This document shows positions 14,908 to 25,313 of a stretch of DNA of 43,207 nucleotides, one piece after another. The position numbers were made by a program, and so were the translations under genes. The notes under the pieces were generated by a model, which saw nothing but the letters and a program-made list of their open reading frames with translations, was not told where the DNA came from and did not search any database. Source of the DNA: Burkholderiales bacterium RIFOXYD12_FULL_59_19 (GTDB taxonomy: Bacteria; Pseudomonadota; Gammaproteobacteria; Burkholderiales; Burkholderiaceae_C); NCBI GenBank assembly GCA_001771065.1, contig MESQ01000070.1, positions 1 through 43,207 on the forward strand, read 5' to 3'. The stretch's first letter is position 1. The number at the start of each line of letters is the position of its first letter.

Positions 14908-15810
14908 TTATTGTGGCTGCACCCGTAAAAACGAGGCAAACCGGGGCAGCCCTCTGGGTGTGCGGTCACGGTAACGGTAGGTCACGACGGCGCCCACCGG
15001 GGGCGGATCAGCGCGCTGGGCATCGCTGAAACCCGTGCCCAGGGCAAACTGCTGGCCATCGGGCAAGACCAGCAACAAGGCCCCCATGCGCCCGGCATGG
15101 CGCCCCTTACCCGGCAGATGCGCGATGACGCGGGCCTCTTCGTCTGGCATGGGTTTGAGCTTGCGCAGCGCATCGCTGCGTCCGGGCGACCACAAGGCAT
15201 TGGCGCGGTGCAGCACCAGGCCTTCGCCGCCTTCTTTCACCGTCTGTTTCAACAATGCCTGCAAGTCTGCTGTCTTAGGAATCTGTGTTTGAGCCACCGC
15301 CTGCAGCCAGGGCTGGTGCGCCTCAGTCAACAGTGTATTGATGCGTCGGGCACGTTCTGCAAACGAACCCGTTGCACCTGGCAGGTCAAAGATCATGTAG
15401 CGCAGCTGGCGCCATTCGGCCTCAACCGGCAGCTTTTTACGTACCGTGCCGGAGAGTTCGTCAAAACGGCCCCGGCCCAGCCACAGCTCGCCATCGAGTG
15501 GTGTTTTGGGAAGACCAGCGGTGAACCAGTCCGGGGCAGCAATCGGAAGACCGCTGCGAAAGCGCAGGTACTGACCGTCCCAAAAGGCACGCACACCGTC
15601 GAGTTTTTCACTCACCAAATAAGGCTTGGGGTCCAGGCCAGAGGGCCAGAGTTTGGCGTGCATGAGCGCGGGCTGCGCGGCTGCATTCGCCGCCAGCGCG
15701 GGCGCTTGCGCCGCAACGGGCGCAGAGGCTGCCCAGGCGCCGGTCGCCCAGACGCCGCCCAGCAGCACACACACGGGCGTCAGGCGCCAAGAAAATTGCC
15801 TTTTTTTCAT
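14908..15810 (-). CDS. Secreted ATP-dependent DNA ligase (LigE type)
   Basis: A 300-residue minimal ATP-dependent DNA ligase. A Sec signal peptide (residues 1-28, WATGAWA-AS) precedes the catalytic core. Motif I is EKLDGVRA with the adenylated Lys69; motif Ia/III regions are LDGELWLGRGRF and RYMIFDLP; motif IV is EGLVLHR; motif V is LRKLKP. The OB-fold follows and ends with YRYRDRTPRGLPRFASFLRV, typical of LigE. LigE enzymes are exported to the periplasm and are associated with DNA uptake in several Proteobacteria; that role is inferred here. GGGAG lies before the ATG. It heads a two-gene unit with greB. Confidence 0.88.
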   Translation of the reverse strand: MKKRQFSWRLTPVCVLLGGVWATGAWAASAPVAAQAPALAANAAAQPALMHAKLWPSGLDPKPYLVSEKLDGVRAFWDGQYLRFRSGLPIAAPDWFTAGLPKTPLDGELWLGRGRFDELSGTVRKKLPVEAEWRQLRYMIFDLPGATGSFAERARRINTLLTEAHQPWLQAVAQTQIPKTADLQALLKQTVKEGGEGLVLHRANALWSPGRSDALRKLKPMPDEEARVIAHLPGKGRHAGRMGALLLVLPDGQQFALGTGFSDAQRADPPPVGAVVTYRYRDRTPRGLPRFASFLRVQPQ

Positions 15811-15840
15811 CTTTTTACTCCCTTTGCCCGGCGCATGCCG

Positions 15841-15883
15841 GGGTTGTCAGACTGAAGTCTGACCTACAAAACAACCTACAAAA
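15841..15883 (-). repeat. REP-like palindrome with GTAG
   Basis: On the minus strand GTAG (15867-15864) is followed by an 8-bp perfect hairpin, GTCAGACT-TC-AGTCTGAC (15863-15846), preceded by a T-rich stretch. A second CTAC word occurs at 15876-15879. The GTAG-plus-palindrome layout is that of REP elements. It is nearly the same as the repeat at 23192-23213, and both lie between genes. Confidence 0.6.
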
Positions 15884-15917
15884 AATCACACACGCCGAAC
15901 CGCACCGAAAAAGCTGA

Positions 15918-16475
15918 TCAGGTCATCAAACGCGATGACTTGGGCACATGGGCCATCAAAAATTCCATTTGATCCGCCAGGATACGGCGGTTACCCAAGA
16001 TAAAGTCTTCCCACAGGCTGGGCACGTAAGGGGTGTAGAGCAGCGGCATGTGCGCCTGCTCGGGCGTACGATGGCTTTTGCGGTGGTTGCAAGGGCGACA
16101 GGCCGTGACCACGTTCATCCAGGTGTCGACGCCTTTTTGCGCAAACGGAATGATGTGCTCGCGCGTCAAATCAGGTTCGTCAAACTGATCACCGCAATAG
16201 GCACACAGTTTGCGGTCGCGGGCAAACAGTTTGCTGTTGGTCAGGCCGGGTTTGAGCTCGAACGGGTTGATGCCAGGCACACCCTTGGTGCCGATGATGC
16301 TGGACACGGTGATGATCGATTGCTGGCCCGTGCGGGCGTTGTGCCCGCCGTGGAACACCGCCACCTGAGCGCCCATTTCCCAGCGCACTTCCTCGGCGGC
16401 GTAGTGGATGACTGCTTGTTCAAGCGAAATCCACGATTGGGGCAACCCCTGGGCTGACAGCTTCAAGACTTTCAA
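15918..16475 (-). CDS. HNH endonuclease
   Basis: A 185-residue protein with an HNH nuclease domain at about residues 90-135. Zinc ligands CAYC (Cys91, Cys94) and CRPC (Cys126, Cys129) frame the catalytic block LTREHIIP (His107) with NVV and NHRKS as the N and H elements. The N-terminal 80 residues have no domain I recognise. This family is a stable chromosomal gene in Burkholderiales rather than a mobile homing enzyme, and its substrate is unknown. The start is TTG at 16475, supported by AGGAG seven bases upstream. It is divergent from ribF. Confidence 0.88.
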   Translation of the reverse strand: MKVLKLSAQGLPQSWISLEQAVIHYAAEEVRWEMGAQVAVFHGGHNARTGQQSIITVSSIIGTKGVPGINPFELKPGLTNSKLFARDRKLCAYCGDQFDEPDLTREHIIPFAQKGVDTWMNVVTACRPCNHRKSHRTPEQAHMPLLYTPYVPSLWEDFILGNRRILADQMEFLMAHVPKSSRLMT

Positions 16476-16644
16476 AACACGACTCCTGAAAAGTACGCAA
16501 TCCGAACCTGGCGCTACTGCACAAATGATGTCGGCAAAGCATTCCAGGCTAGCATCTCGGACACAATATACTCCCTTTATATGTCAAATTGACTCCAAGC
16601 GCTTTGAGAACATGCGCATAACGCTATCAAAGCTATAACAAATC

Positions 16645-17631
16645 ATGAAGATTTTTCGGGGCTTCAAACATCCAGACATCGCGCCGGCGTGCGCTTTGAC
16701 AATTGGCAACTTTGACGGCGTACACCGCGGTCACCAGGCCATGCTCTCCTTGCTCAAGGGAGAAGCGCAGCAACGCGGTGTGCCCAGTTGCGCGCTGACC
16801 TTCGAGCCACATCCGCGCGACTTTTTTGCCGCACTCACCCACAACCCGTCGCTGGCACCGGCCCGTGTGGGCACCCTGCGCGACAAGCTGCTTGATCTGG
16901 CCCACAGCGGCGTCGACCAGACGGTGGTGCTGCCTTTTGATGCACGGCTGGCCAACCTGTCACCGCAAGCCTTCATTAACGAGGTCTTGATACAAGGGCT
17001 GGGCGCCAGATATGTGCTGGTTGGCGACGACTTTCGGTTTGGCCAGCGCCGCACCGGCGACTACGCCATGCTCGATGCCGCGGGCTTGAAGCAGGGCTTT
17101 GATGTGGCCCGCATGAACAGCTACGAGGTGCATGGCCTGCGGGTTTCCAGCTCGGCCGTGCGCGAGGCGCTGTCCCAAGGCCGCATGGCCGATGCCACCC
17201 GCTTGATGGGTCACCCCTACCGCATCTCGGGCCATGTCGTGCATGGCCGTAAACTGGGTCGCAGCCTGGGCTTCAAAACCCTGAACCAGCGCTTTTCCCA
17301 CTGGAAGCCGGCCGCCAGCGGCATCTTTGCGGTGCTGGTGCATGGCTTGGCCGACACCCCCTTGATGGGCGTCGCCAATTTGGGCATTCGCCCGTCGCTT
17401 GACCCAAACGATGTGAATGGCGGGCGCGTGCTGCTGGAAACCCATTGCCTGGACTGGCCTGATCACCTGGGGCTTGAGGGGGCCTACGGTAAAATCGTGC
17501 GCGTGGAACTTCTCCACAAACTGCACGACGAACTCAAATACGACTCCCTGATTGCATTGACCGCTGGCATCCGTCAGGACTGCGAGCACGCCCGTGCCTA
17601 CTTTGCTACTTTGCGCCACCATGACCACTAA
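16645..17631 (+). CDS. ribF: RibF: riboflavin kinase/FAD synthetase
   Basis: A 328-residue bifunctional enzyme that phosphorylates riboflavin to FMN and adenylates FMN to FAD. The N-terminal nucleotidyl-transferase domain shows [16 protein letters not shown] and later [14 protein letters not shown] and [13 protein letters not shown]. The C-terminal kinase domain starts near residue 188 ([24 protein letters not shown]) and includes [10 protein letters not shown]. Length is normal. It heads ribF-ileS-lspA, a conserved proteobacterial unit; its stop overlaps the ileS start by 11 bases. No FMN riboswitch is seen upstream. Confidence 0.95.
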   Translation: MKIFRGFKHPDIAPACALTIGNFDGVHRGHQAMLSLLKGEAQQRGVPSCALTFEPHPRDFFAALTHNPSLAPARVGTLRDKLLDLAHSGVDQTVVLPFDARLANLSPQAFINEVLIQGLGARYVLVGDDFRFGQRRTGDYAMLDAAGLKQGFDVARMNSYEVHGLRVSSSAVREALSQGRMADATRLMGHPYRISGHVVHGRKLGRSLGFKTLNQRFSHWKPAASGIFAVLVHGLADTPLMGVANLGIRPSLDPNDVNGGRVLLETHCLDWPDHLGLEGAYGKIVRVELLHKLHDELKYDSLIALTAGIRQDCEHARAYFATLRHHDH

Positions 17632-20515
17632 GACACCTGATGCCGTCGGCACTGCCGGAAAAGCTGATTACCGCAGCACCCTGAACCTGCCCGACACCCC
17701 GTTTCCGATGCGCGGCGACCTGCCCAAACGTGAACCCCTGTGGGTCAAGGAATGGCAAGACAAGGGCCTGTACCAAAAGCTGCGTGATGCGCGCCAAGGT
17801 GCCCCCAAATTTGTGTTGCACGACGGTCCGCCCTACGCCAACGGCCAGATCCACATGGGCCACGCAGTCAACAAGATACTGAAAGACATGATCGTCAAGG
17901 CACGCCAGCTCAAGGGGCTCGACGCGGCCTACATCCCGGGCTGGGACTGCCATGGTCTGCCAATCGAAAACGCGATTGAGAAAAAGTTTGGCCGCAAACT
18001 GGCGCGTGACGACATGCAGGCCAAGAGCCGCGCCTACGCCACCGAGCAAATCGACCTGCAACGCGAAGACTTCAAGCGCCTGGGTGTACTGGGCGACTGG
18101 GACCATCCCTACCGTACCATGGACTTCAAGAACGAGGCGGACGAAATTCGCGCCTTCAAACGCGTGATCGAGCGCGGTTTTGTCTACCGCGGCCTCAAAC
18201 CCGTGTACTGGTGTTTTGACTGCGGCTCGTCCTTGGCCGAGTTCGAGATTGAATACGCCGACAAGAAATCGCAGACCCTTGACGTGGGCTTTTTATGCGC
18301 CGAACCGGCCAAACTGGCCGGTGCCTTTGGCTTGGAAACACTTACCAAAGACGCTTTTGCCGTCATCTGGACCACCACTGCCTGGACCATTCCGGCCAAT
18401 CAGGCGCTCAACGCCCACCCCGAATTGACCTACGCCCTGGTGGACACCGAACGCGGCCTGCTGGTGCTGGCCCAGGACCTGGTCACCACCTGTCTGGAGC
18501 GTTTTGGCCTGACCGGCACGGTGCTCGCAACAGTCAATGGAAAAGCCCTGGGCGGCATCCACTTCAAGCACCCGCTCAGCGCCGTTGATGCCGGTTTTGA
18601 CCGCTTGAGCCCGATCTACCTGGCCGACTACGTCAGCGCGTCTGACGGTACCGGCATCGTGCACTCGGCACCGGCCTACGGCGTGGAAGACTTCAACAGC
18701 TGTGTCGCACATGGCATGGCCTATGACGACATCCTGAACCCGGTGCAAGGCAACGGCGCTTATGCCGCTGACTTCCCGCTGTTTGGCGGTCAGCACATCT
18801 GGAAAGCTTGCCCGGTCATCATCGACACCCTGCGCGATGCCGGCCGCCTGTTTGCTACCTGCGATATCGTGCACAGTTACCCGCATTGCTGGCGCCACAA
18901 AACGCCGGTGATCTACCGCGCAGCCGCGCAGTGGTTCATCCGTATGGACGATGGTGAGGGTGTCTTCACCAAAGACAAGGCGCCCCAGTCGCTGCGCAAG
19001 ATTGCACTCGCTGCCATTGAAGAAACCGCTTTCTACCCGGAAAACGGCAAGGCGCGCCTGCGCGACATGATTGCCGGCCGGCCCGACTGGTGCATCAGCC
19101 GCCAGCGCAGCTGGGGCGTGCCGCTGCCCTTCTTTCTGCACAAGGACTCGGGCGAGTTACACCCGCGCACCATGGAGATTCTGGACCTGGCCGCTGACAT
19201 GGTCGAGGCCGGTGGCATCGAGGCCTGGAGCAAGGCCAGCACGGAGGAGATTCTGGCGCGCGTGGGCTGCGCCATGGATGCGCCCCACTACACCAAGAGC
19301 AGCGACATTTTGGAAGTCTGGTTCGACTCCGGCACCACCCACACCACGGTGCTCAAGGGCTCGCACCCCGGCAGCGGCCACACGCAAGGCCCCGAGACTG
19401 ATCTGTACCTGGAGGGCCATGACCAGCACCGCGGCTGGTTCCACTCCAGTCTGCTCACCGCCTGCGCCATGTACGGTCGCGCACCCTACAAAGGCATCCT
19501 GACGCACGGTTTTACCGTGGACAGCAAGGGCCACAAGATGAGCAAAAGCGCCGGCAACGGCGTCGACCCACAAGAAACCAGCAAGAAACTTGGCGCCGAA
19601 ATCATCCGCTTGTGGGTCGCGGCCAGCGACTATTCGGGCGACATTGCCGGCGACGACAAGATCCTGGCGCGGGTGGTCGACACCTACCGTCGCATCCGCA
19701 ACACGCTCAAATTTTTGCTGGCCAATGTCAACGACTTCGACCCGGCTGTGGACACCGTGCCGCTGGACCAAATGCTGGAAATCGACCGCTACGCACTGAG
19801 CCGTGCGGCACAATTACAAGCCGACATCCTGGCGCACTTTGAAGTCTATGAATTCCACCCGGTGGTGGCCAAGCTGCAGATTTATTGCAGTGAAGACCTG
19901 GGTTCGTTCTACCTCGACGTGCTGAAAGACCGGCTCTACACCACCGCGCCCAAATCATTGGCACGGCGCAGTGCACAAACCGCGTTGTGGCAAATCACCC
20001 AGGCCATGCTGCGCTGGATGGCGCCGTTCTTGAGTTTTACCGCCGAAGAGGCTTGGGGCGTGCTGGGCGCAGCGGGCAAGACACACGCCGCCACGCGCGA
20101 ATCCATCTTCATGGACTGCTATGTGACCCTGACCGAGGCGGATGCCGGCCTACTGGCCAAGTGGGTGCGTGTTCGCGAGCTTCGCGACGCGGTCAACAAG
20201 GAAATTGAAGTCCTGCGTGCCGACGGCCAGTTGGGCTCTTCACTGCAAGCCAAGGTGGCGTTAACGGTGGGCCCGGCTGACCACGCGCTACTGGCCAGCC
20301 TGGGTGACGACCTGAAGTTTGTTTTCATCACCTCCGCCATGGACCTGCACGCGGGTGACGCCCTGTCCATCCAGGTCCGCCCCTCCACCGACACCAAATG
20401 CGAGCGCTGCTGGCATTACCGTGACGATGTCGGCGCAGACAGCGCCCACCCGACCCTGTGTGGCCGCTGCACCAGCAACCTGTTTGGCACGGGGGAAACC
20501 CGTACGGTGGCTTGA
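17621..20515 (+). CDS. ileS: Isoleucyl-tRNA synthetase
   Basis: A 964-residue class I aminoacyl-tRNA synthetase. The HIGH motif is HMGH (residues 78-81, within [15 protein letters not shown]), the KMSKS motif is present intact near residue 640, and the C-terminus has the zinc-binding [12 protein letters not shown] and CGRC typical of bacterial-type IleRS. The editing (CP1) domain is present between. The ATG at 17621 is taken as start because it gives the usual N-terminus ahead of [20 protein letters not shown]; it overlaps the end of ribF. The stop TGA shares one base with the lspA start, so the two are coupled. Confidence 0.96.
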   Translation: MTTKTPDAVGTAGKADYRSTLNLPDTPFPMRGDLPKREPLWVKEWQDKGLYQKLRDARQGAPKFVLHDGPPYANGQIHMGHAVNKILKDMIVKARQLKGLDAAYIPGWDCHGLPIENAIEKKFGRKLARDDMQAKSRAYATEQIDLQREDFKRLGVLGDWDHPYRTMDFKNEADEIRAFKRVIERGFVYRGLKPVYWCFDCGSSLAEFEIEYADKKSQTLDVGFLCAEPAKLAGAFGLETLTKDAFAVIWTTTAWTIPANQALNAHPELTYALVDTERGLLVLAQDLVTTCLERFGLTGTVLATVNGKALGGIHFKHPLSAVDAGFDRLSPIYLADYVSASDGTGIVHSAPAYGVEDFNSCVAHGMAYDDILNPVQGNGAYAADFPLFGGQHIWKACPVIIDTLRDAGRLFATCDIVHSYPHCWRHKTPVIYRAAAQWFIRMDDGEGVFTKDKAPQSLRKIALAAIEETAFYPENGKARLRDMIAGRPDWCISRQRSWGVPLPFFLHKDSGELHPRTMEILDLAADMVEAGGIEAWSKASTEEILARVGCAMDAPHYTKSSDILEVWFDSGTTHTTVLKGSHPGSGHTQGPETDLYLEGHDQHRGWFHSSLLTACAMYGRAPYKGILTHGFTVDSKGHKMSKSAGNGVDPQETSKKLGAEIIRLWVAASDYSGDIAGDDKILARVVDTYRRIRNTLKFLLANVNDFDPAVDTVPLDQMLEIDRYALSRAAQLQADILAHFEVYEFHPVVAKLQIYCSEDLGSFYLDVLKDRLYTTAPKSLARRSAQTALWQITQAMLRWMAPFLSFTAEEAWGVLGAAGKTHAATRESIFMDCYVTLTEADAGLLAKWVRVRELRDAVNKEIEVLRADGQLGSSLQAKVALTVGPADHALLASLGDDLKFVFITSAMDLHAGDALSIQVRPSTDTKCERCWHYRDDVGADSAHPTLCGRCTSNLFGTGETRTVA

Positions 20516-21015
20516 TGGCGCGCAAACCGTTCACTCCCGCCGGGGTCAGCCTGCTGGCCTGGCTGGGCTGGGCCATGCTGCTGCTGATTGCCGACCAGTT
20601 CACCAAAGTGCTGATCATGGGCTATTACCAGTTGGGTGACAGCACCCAGGTGACCACATTCTTCAACATTGTGCGGGTGCACAACAGCGGCGCTGCCTTC
20701 TCTTTTCTGGCCAGCGCTGGCGGCTGGCAGCGCTGGTTCTTTACCGCCATTGGCATTGGGGCTGCCTTGTTGATGGTGTGGATGCTCAAAAAACATGCCG
20801 GTCAAACACTGTTCGCCTTTGCCATCGCCAGTATTCTGGGCGGCGCTGTGGGCAACGTGATTGACCGCGTGTTGTACGGCTATGTGGTGGACTTTCTGGA
20901 CTTCCACTGGCTCGGCTGGCACTTTCCGGCCTTCAATGTGGCTGACAGCGCCATCAGCATCGGCGCCGCCTGCCTGATCCTGGACGAACTGCTGCGGGTG
21001 CGGCGCGGGCGTTAA
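20515..21015 (+). CDS. lspA: Prolipoprotein signal peptidase
   Basis: A 166-residue membrane aspartyl protease that removes the signal peptide from diacylated prolipoproteins. Four hydrophobic segments and the conserved motifs are visible: [26 protein letters not shown] with catalytic Asp117 and FNVADSAI with catalytic Asp144. The start at 20515 overlaps the ileS stop by one base and gives the normal N-terminus; an upstream in-frame start inside ileS is rejected. Usual later members of this cluster (fkpB, ispH) are not found; the next gene is on the other strand 4 bases after the stop. Confidence 0.95.
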   Translation: MARKPFTPAGVSLLAWLGWAMLLLIADQFTKVLIMGYYQLGDSTQVTTFFNIVRVHNSGAAFSFLASAGGWQRWFFTAIGIGAALLMVWMLKKHAGQTLFAFAIASILGGAVGNVIDRVLYGYVVDFLDFHWLGWHFPAFNVADSAISIGAACLILDELLRVRRGR

Positions 21016-21018
21016 GCC

Positions 21019-22014
21019 CTACAAGGTCAAAATGCTGCAACCGGTGGTCTTGCGGGCCTCCAGGTCGCGGTGCGCCTGCTGCACGTCTTCCAGCTTGTAG
21101 CGTTGGTCGATGTGAATCTGCACCTTGCCGCTGATCACGGCTTCAAACAAATCGTCGGCCATGGCCTGGGTACTTTCGCGGGTCGCGATGTGGGTGAACA
21201 GGGTTTGCCGGGTCAGATACAGTGAGCCTTTCGGCCCGAGCATGCCGGGCGCAAACGGCGCCACCGGCCCCGAAGCATTGCCAAAACTGGCCATCAGGCC
21301 AAACGGTGCCAGGCAGTCGAGCGACTTGTCCCAGGTGTCCTTGCCCACCGAGTCATAAACCACCTTGACACCTTTGCCACCGGTGATTTCCTTGACCCGC
21401 GTCAAAAATTCCTCGGTGCTGTAGTTGATGACAAACGCCGCGCCATTGGCTTTGGCCAGCGCACATTTGGCATCCGACCCTGCGGTACCGATCAGCTGCA
21501 GGCCCATGGCCCGGGCCCATTGGCAGGCAATCAGACCAACACCACCCGCTGCGGCGTGAAACAGCACAAAGTCGCCAGGCTGCAAACCACCCTGGGGTTG
21601 TGTCTTTTTGAGCAAATACTGCGCGGTCAGGCCCTTGAGCATCATGGCCGCGCCAGTCTCAAAAGAGATGGCGTCGGGCAGCTTGCAGACGCACTTGGCC
21701 GGCATCACGCGCAGCTCGCAGTAGCTGCCCGGTGGCTGGCTGGCGTAGGCGGCGCGGTCACCCACCTGCAGGTGCGTCACGCCCTCGCCCACCGCTTCCA
21801 CCACGCCAGCGGCTTCCATGCCTAGCTGTTGCGGCAAGCTCATGGGGTAGAGCCCACTGCGCTGGTAGACGTCAATAAAATTGAGCCCCACCGCATGGTG
21901 ACGGATACGAATCTCTCCGGGACCGGGCTCACCTACGGTGACGGTCACCAGTTTGAGCTGCTCAGGCCCGCCATGTTGGTCAATACGAATGGCGCGTGAT
22001 GAAGTTGTTGTCAT
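21019..22014 (-). CDS. NADPH:quinone reductase, MDR superfamily
   Basis: A 331-residue medium-chain dehydrogenase/reductase without zinc ligands, of the quinone oxidoreductase (Qor) type. The N-terminal GroES-like domain includes GPGEIRIRHHAVGLNFIDVYQRSGLYP and GMEAAGVVEAVGEGV. The NADPH fold has HAAAGGVGLIACQWA and VVYDSVGKDTWDKSLDCL. Qor enzymes reduce quinones one electron at a time with NADPH; the natural substrate is unknown. Start at ATG 22014 with AGGA upstream; an upstream in-frame extension is unsupported. It runs convergent to lspA and divergent from the transporter gene. Confidence 0.88.
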   Translation of the reverse strand: MTTTSSRAIRIDQHGGPEQLKLVTVTVGEPGPGEIRIRHHAVGLNFIDVYQRSGLYPMSLPQQLGMEAAGVVEAVGEGVTHLQVGDRAAYASQPPGSYCELRVMPAKCVCKLPDAISFETGAAMMLKGLTAQYLLKKTQPQGGLQPGDFVLFHAAAGGVGLIACQWARAMGLQLIGTAGSDAKCALAKANGAAFVINYSTEEFLTRVKEITGGKGVKVVYDSVGKDTWDKSLDCLAPFGLMASFGNASGPVAPFAPGMLGPKGSLYLTRQTLFTHIATRESTQAMADDLFEAVISGKVQIHIDQRYKLEDVQQAHRDLEARKTTGCSILTL

Positions 22015-22123
22015 TGTCTGAATTCCTGAAAAGTTGCTTTGGGAAGATGTTGCCATGATTTGGCCGCAAAAGCTGTCACAAGGGCATCAGGCATTACCCC
22101 AAGCCTTGTTACAGTCTTGCCCT

Positions 22124-23029
22124 ATGCACGCCAAACTCAGCCCCAGCACCATCATGCTGCTGACCCTGCCGCCCATCTTCTGGGCAGGCAACGCCGTGGT
22201 GGGGCGCCTGGTTGCCCCGCTGGCCTCGCCCATGACGCTCAACCTGCTGCGCTGGGCCATTGCCTTTGTCCTGTTGTTGCCGCTGGCCGCGCCGGTACTG
22301 CGCCGGGGCAGCAGCCTGTGGCCCAGTTGGCAGCGTTTTGCCGTGCTGGGGCTGCTGAGTATTGGCGGCTACAACGCACTACTTTACCTGGCGCTCAACA
22401 CCTCCACCCCGATCAACGTGACCCTGGTGGGCGCCAGCACGCCGGTCTGGATGCTACTGATGGGCCGCGTGTTTTTTGGCATCCGGATCTCGGGCAAACA
22501 GTGGCTGGGCGCGCTGATGTCGATCAGCGGCGTGTTGCTGGTGTTGAGCCGGGGGCAGTTGGACGTGTTGTTACAGGTGCGTCTGGTGCCGGGTGACGTC
22601 TACATCTTGCTGGCGTCTGCCGCCTGGGCGTATTACAGCTGGATGTTGGCCCACCCAACCACCGAGCCGAACGAGATCAAACGGGACTGGGCCGCCTTTT
22701 TGCTGGCGCAAATTGCCTTCGGGCTGGTCTGGTCGGGCCTGTTGGCAGGCGCGGAATGGTCATTAGGCTTGGGGCGGCTGGAGTTGAGCTGGGGTCTGGC
22801 GCTGGCCTTGCTGTTCATTGCCATTGGCCCCGCCCTGCTTGCTTACCGGGCCTATGGCGCCGGGGTTGCACGTGCTGGACCGTCGGTGGCCGGTTTTTTT
22901 ATCAACCTGACGCCCTTGTTCACCGCCGTGTTGTCTGCCGCCTTTTTAGGGGAGGTGCCACATCTCTACCACGCGCTGGCCTTTGTGCTGATCGTGGGCG
23001 GCATTGCAGTGTCAGCGTCGCGACGTTGA
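22124..23029 (+). CDS. EamA/DMT family transporter
   Basis: A 301-residue integral membrane protein with about ten hydrophobic segments in two EamA repeats. The first repeat starts TLPPIFWAGNAVVGRLVAP and contains NTSTPINVTLVGASTPVW; the second begins near residue 148 and ends VPHLYHALAFVLIVGGIAVSA. Members of the drug/metabolite transporter superfamily export amino acids, metabolites or drugs; substrate cannot be told. The start (ATG 22124, MHAKLSP) is chosen because upstream residues are not hydrophobic or conserved, though its ribosome-binding site is weak; an upstream ATG at 22052 or the frame start at 22034 is possible. Confidence 0.82.
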   Translation: MHAKLSPSTIMLLTLPPIFWAGNAVVGRLVAPLASPMTLNLLRWAIAFVLLLPLAAPVLRRGSSLWPSWQRFAVLGLLSIGGYNALLYLALNTSTPINVTLVGASTPVWMLLMGRVFFGIRISGKQWLGALMSISGVLLVLSRGQLDVLLQVRLVPGDVYILLASAAWAYYSWMLAHPTTEPNEIKRDWAAFLLAQIAFGLVWSGLLAGAEWSLGLGRLELSWGLALALLFIAIGPALLAYRAYGAGVARAGPSVAGFFINLTPLFTAVLSAAFLGEVPHLYHALAFVLIVGGIAVSASRR

Positions 23030-23138
23030 CGAAGCGGGATTGTGGCAGTCAAGACAGGGTTCAATCATGAATGCTAGCGCCAATGAAGGGTTTGGCGAGT
23101 TGCAAAACCAGGTGCAGGGCTGTAACGCTACCCGCTTT

Positions 23139-23226
23139 GTAGGGCGAGTTAAACCCACCATTGTCTTTGTGGGGCGGGTTTCAACCCGCCAGGTCGACTG
23201 AAGTCGACCCTACAAACGGCCCTACA
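23139..23226. repeat. Cluster of REP-like palindromes (BIME-like)
   Basis: Within the 211-base gap after the transporter, three hairpins follow each other. First GTAG (23139) with an imperfect palindrome GGGCGAGTTAAACCCACC; then GTGG with the perfect GGCGGGTT-TC-AACCCGCC (23173-23190); then, inverted, GGTCGACT-GA-AGTCGACC (23192-23209) followed by CTAC (23210-23213), i.e. GTAG on the minus strand; and a further CTAC at 23222. Head-to-head REP units with GTAG are the layout of BIME elements moved by RAYT transposases. No coding sequence is seen in the gap. Confidence 0.65.
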
Positions 23227-23240
23227 GAACACCAATAGCC

Positions 23241-24362
23241 TCAGGCGGCCCCGATATTGGGTACCAGGCTACCCGCATCATGACCACCTTTAAGCGCCGA
23301 GGTAAACGCCAACATACGGTCAATCGGCAGCCGGGCCCGGGGGATGATGGCAGAGTCAACCTGCACCTCATTAGCCCCAGACTCCAGCACACGGGCCACG
23401 TCTGCCAAGCTGTTCATGGCCATCCAGGGGCAATGGGCACAGCTCTTGCAAGTGGCGCTGTTGCCTGAGGTCGGGGCCTCCAGAAACAGCTTACCGGGAT
23501 TAAGGGTGCGCAGCTTGTGCATCATGCCGTTGTCGGTGGCCACAATGAACACTTTCGCGTCCATCTCATGGGCTGCCTTGAGGATGCCTGAGGTAGACCC
23601 CACGGCGTCAGCCAGCATCACCACTTCGGCGGGTGACTCGGGGTGCACCAGCACCTTGGCGCCAGGATGCTGTTGCATCAGGCTTTGCAGCTCGATAGCC
23701 TTGAATTCGTTGTGGACGATGCATGCGCCGTTCCACATCAGCATGTCGGCACCGGTTTCGCGCTGGATATAAGCACCCAGATGCCGGTCGGGTGCCCACA
23801 GGATTTTGTGACCTTTGTCCTTAAGCGCCTTGACGATGTCAAGTGCGCAACTGGAAGTCACCAGCCAGTCCGAGCGCGCCTTGACCGCCGCACTGGTATT
23901 GGCATACACCACCACGGTGCGGTCGGGATGGGCGTCACAAAAAGCGCTGAATTCACCTACCGGGCAACCCAGGTCCAGCGAGCAAGTGGCGTCCAGGTCA
24001 GGCATCAGCACGCGTTTTTCTGGCGACAAAATTTTGGCCGTTTCACCCATGAAACGCACACCGGATACCACCAGCGTCCGCGCCGAATGATCACGGCCAA
24101 AACGTGCCATCTCAAGCGAGTCGCTGACCAGGCCACCGGTCTGCTCGGCCAGATCCTGCAGGTCGGGGTGCACGTAATAATGCGACACCATGACCGCGTT
24201 TTTTTCCTTGAGCAGGTGGCGAATTTTTTCTTTCAGGGCCGCACGCTCTGACGGGCCGGGCTCTTGCGGCACCCGCGCCCAGGCGTGTTTGGTGGCGCAA
24301 ACCGAGCCACTGGCATCGGCTCGCGGATGTTCGTAGTCGACTTCTTTCATGGCCATGTTCAT
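23241..24362 (-). CDS. nadA: Quinolinate synthase
   Basis: A 373-residue enzyme that condenses iminoaspartate with dihydroxyacetone phosphate to quinolinate in de novo NAD synthesis. It uses a [4Fe-4S] cluster; cysteines in conserved places are [20 protein letters not shown] and the C-terminal [13 protein letters not shown]. Other family blocks are [34 protein letters not shown] and VHPESPAEV. Length and start are normal. It lies 15 bases after nadC on the same strand, so both NAD enzymes are co-transcribed and may be coregulated. Confidence 0.95.
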   Translation of the reverse strand: MNMAMKEVDYEHPRADASGSVCATKHAWARVPQEPGPSERAALKEKIRHLLKEKNAVMVSHYYVHPDLQDLAEQTGGLVSDSLEMARFGRDHSARTLVVSGVRFMGETAKILSPEKRVLMPDLDATCSLDLGCPVGEFSAFCDAHPDRTVVVYANTSAAVKARSDWLVTSSCALDIVKALKDKGHKILWAPDRHLGAYIQRETGADMLMWNGACIVHNEFKAIELQSLMQQHPGAKVLVHPESPAEVVMLADAVGSTSGILKAAHEMDAKVFIVATDNGMMHKLRTLNPGKLFLEAPTSGNSATCKSCAHCPWMAMNSLADVARVLESGANEVQVDSAIIPRARLPIDRMLAFTSALKGGHDAGSLVPNIGAA

Positions 24363-24377
24363 CTTGCCTCCCGATCC

Positions 24378-25283
24378 TCAAATAGCAACATAGACGCTCG
24401 CCGTTGATAGCGGCTCCGTAGCAAAGCGCATCGAAAAATCAACCGCCTTAATGTCTTTTGTCAAGGTTCCAATTGAAATGCGATCAACGCCGGTGGAGGC
24501 AATGGCACGCACCGACGACAGGTTGACCCCGCCTGACACCTCCAGAATGGCGCGCCCGGCATTGAGTTGCACCGCCTCATGCAGCTGGGACAGCCCCATG
24601 TTGTCGAGCAAGACCATACCAACACCCGCATCCAGCGCCTCACTGAGCTGTGCCAGGGTTTCGATCTCGATCTCGACAAAACGGGCCTGTGGTGCCACCA
24701 ACGCTGCTTTGTGCAGCACGGCGCTCACGCCACCAGCCGCGGCAATGTGGTTTTCCTTGATCAACACGGCGTCATACAAGCCCAGCCGATGGTTAACGCC
24801 GCCGCCCATCAGCACGGCGTACTTTTGCGCCAACCGCAAACCGGGCAACGTCTTGCGGGTGTCGACAATGCGGGCACGTACCCCGGGCACATCGCGAATG
24901 GCTTCCACGTAGTCACTGGTTTTGGTGGCCACGGCGCTGAGCAGTTGTAAAAAATTCAGCGAGGTGCGCTCGGCTGTCAGCAGGGCGCGTGCCTGGCCAT
25001 GAATTTCCAGCACCACCTGGTCAGCGTTGCAGCGATGTCCCTCAGGCACATGCCAAGTGAGTTCAACTGCGGGGTCGAGCTGGCGCAAGGCGGCCTCGGC
25101 CCAAGGCTGGCCGCAGATCACGGCACTTTCGCGGGCGACCACGCGGGCTCGGGCACGCAATTTTGGATCGACCAGGCCAGCGGTCAGGTCGCCGGCACCC
25201 ACGTCTTCAGCCAGGGCCCGGGCCGCATCAGCACTGGCCAAATCAATCACAAAGGTGGGTGAGAAATCAGAATGAGCAATCAT
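24378..25283 (-). CDS. nadC: Quinolinate phosphoribosyltransferase
   Basis: A 301-residue enzyme that converts quinolinate and PRPP to nicotinate mononucleotide, the step after NadA. Family motifs: EDVGAGDLTAGLV, ERTSLNFLQLLSAVAT, DTRKTLPGLRLAQKYAVLMGG (substrate loop), HRLGLYDAVLIKENH and the C-terminal EVSGGVNLSSVRAIASTGVDRISIG. The ATG at 25283 gives the usual length; its ribosome-binding site is weak. It starts 30 bases after gpsA and precedes nadA, so it may be read from the rhodanese-grxC-secB-gpsA transcript. Confidence 0.95.
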   Translation of the reverse strand: MIAHSDFSPTFVIDLASADAARALAEDVGAGDLTAGLVDPKLRARARVVARESAVICGQPWAEAALRQLDPAVELTWHVPEGHRCNADQVVLEIHGQARALLTAERTSLNFLQLLSAVATKTSDYVEAIRDVPGVRARIVDTRKTLPGLRLAQKYAVLMGGGVNHRLGLYDAVLIKENHIAAAGGVSAVLHKAALVAPQARFVEIEIETLAQLSEALDAGVGMVLLDNMGLSQLHEAVQLNAGRAILEVSGGVNLSSVRAIASTGVDRISIGTLTKDIKAVDFSMRFATEPLSTASVYVAI

Positions 25284-25313
25284 TTCATGGTGTCCAGTTT
25301 TGCATAAACAGTT

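Noticed and set aside
16560..16644. FMN riboswitch before ribF
   Set aside because: The gap is too short and lacks the conserved RFN blocks.
23030..23240. CRISPR-like repeats in the gap after the transporter
   Set aside because: The units are palindromic with GTAG heads and vary in sequence, with no equal spacers; they fit REP elements.
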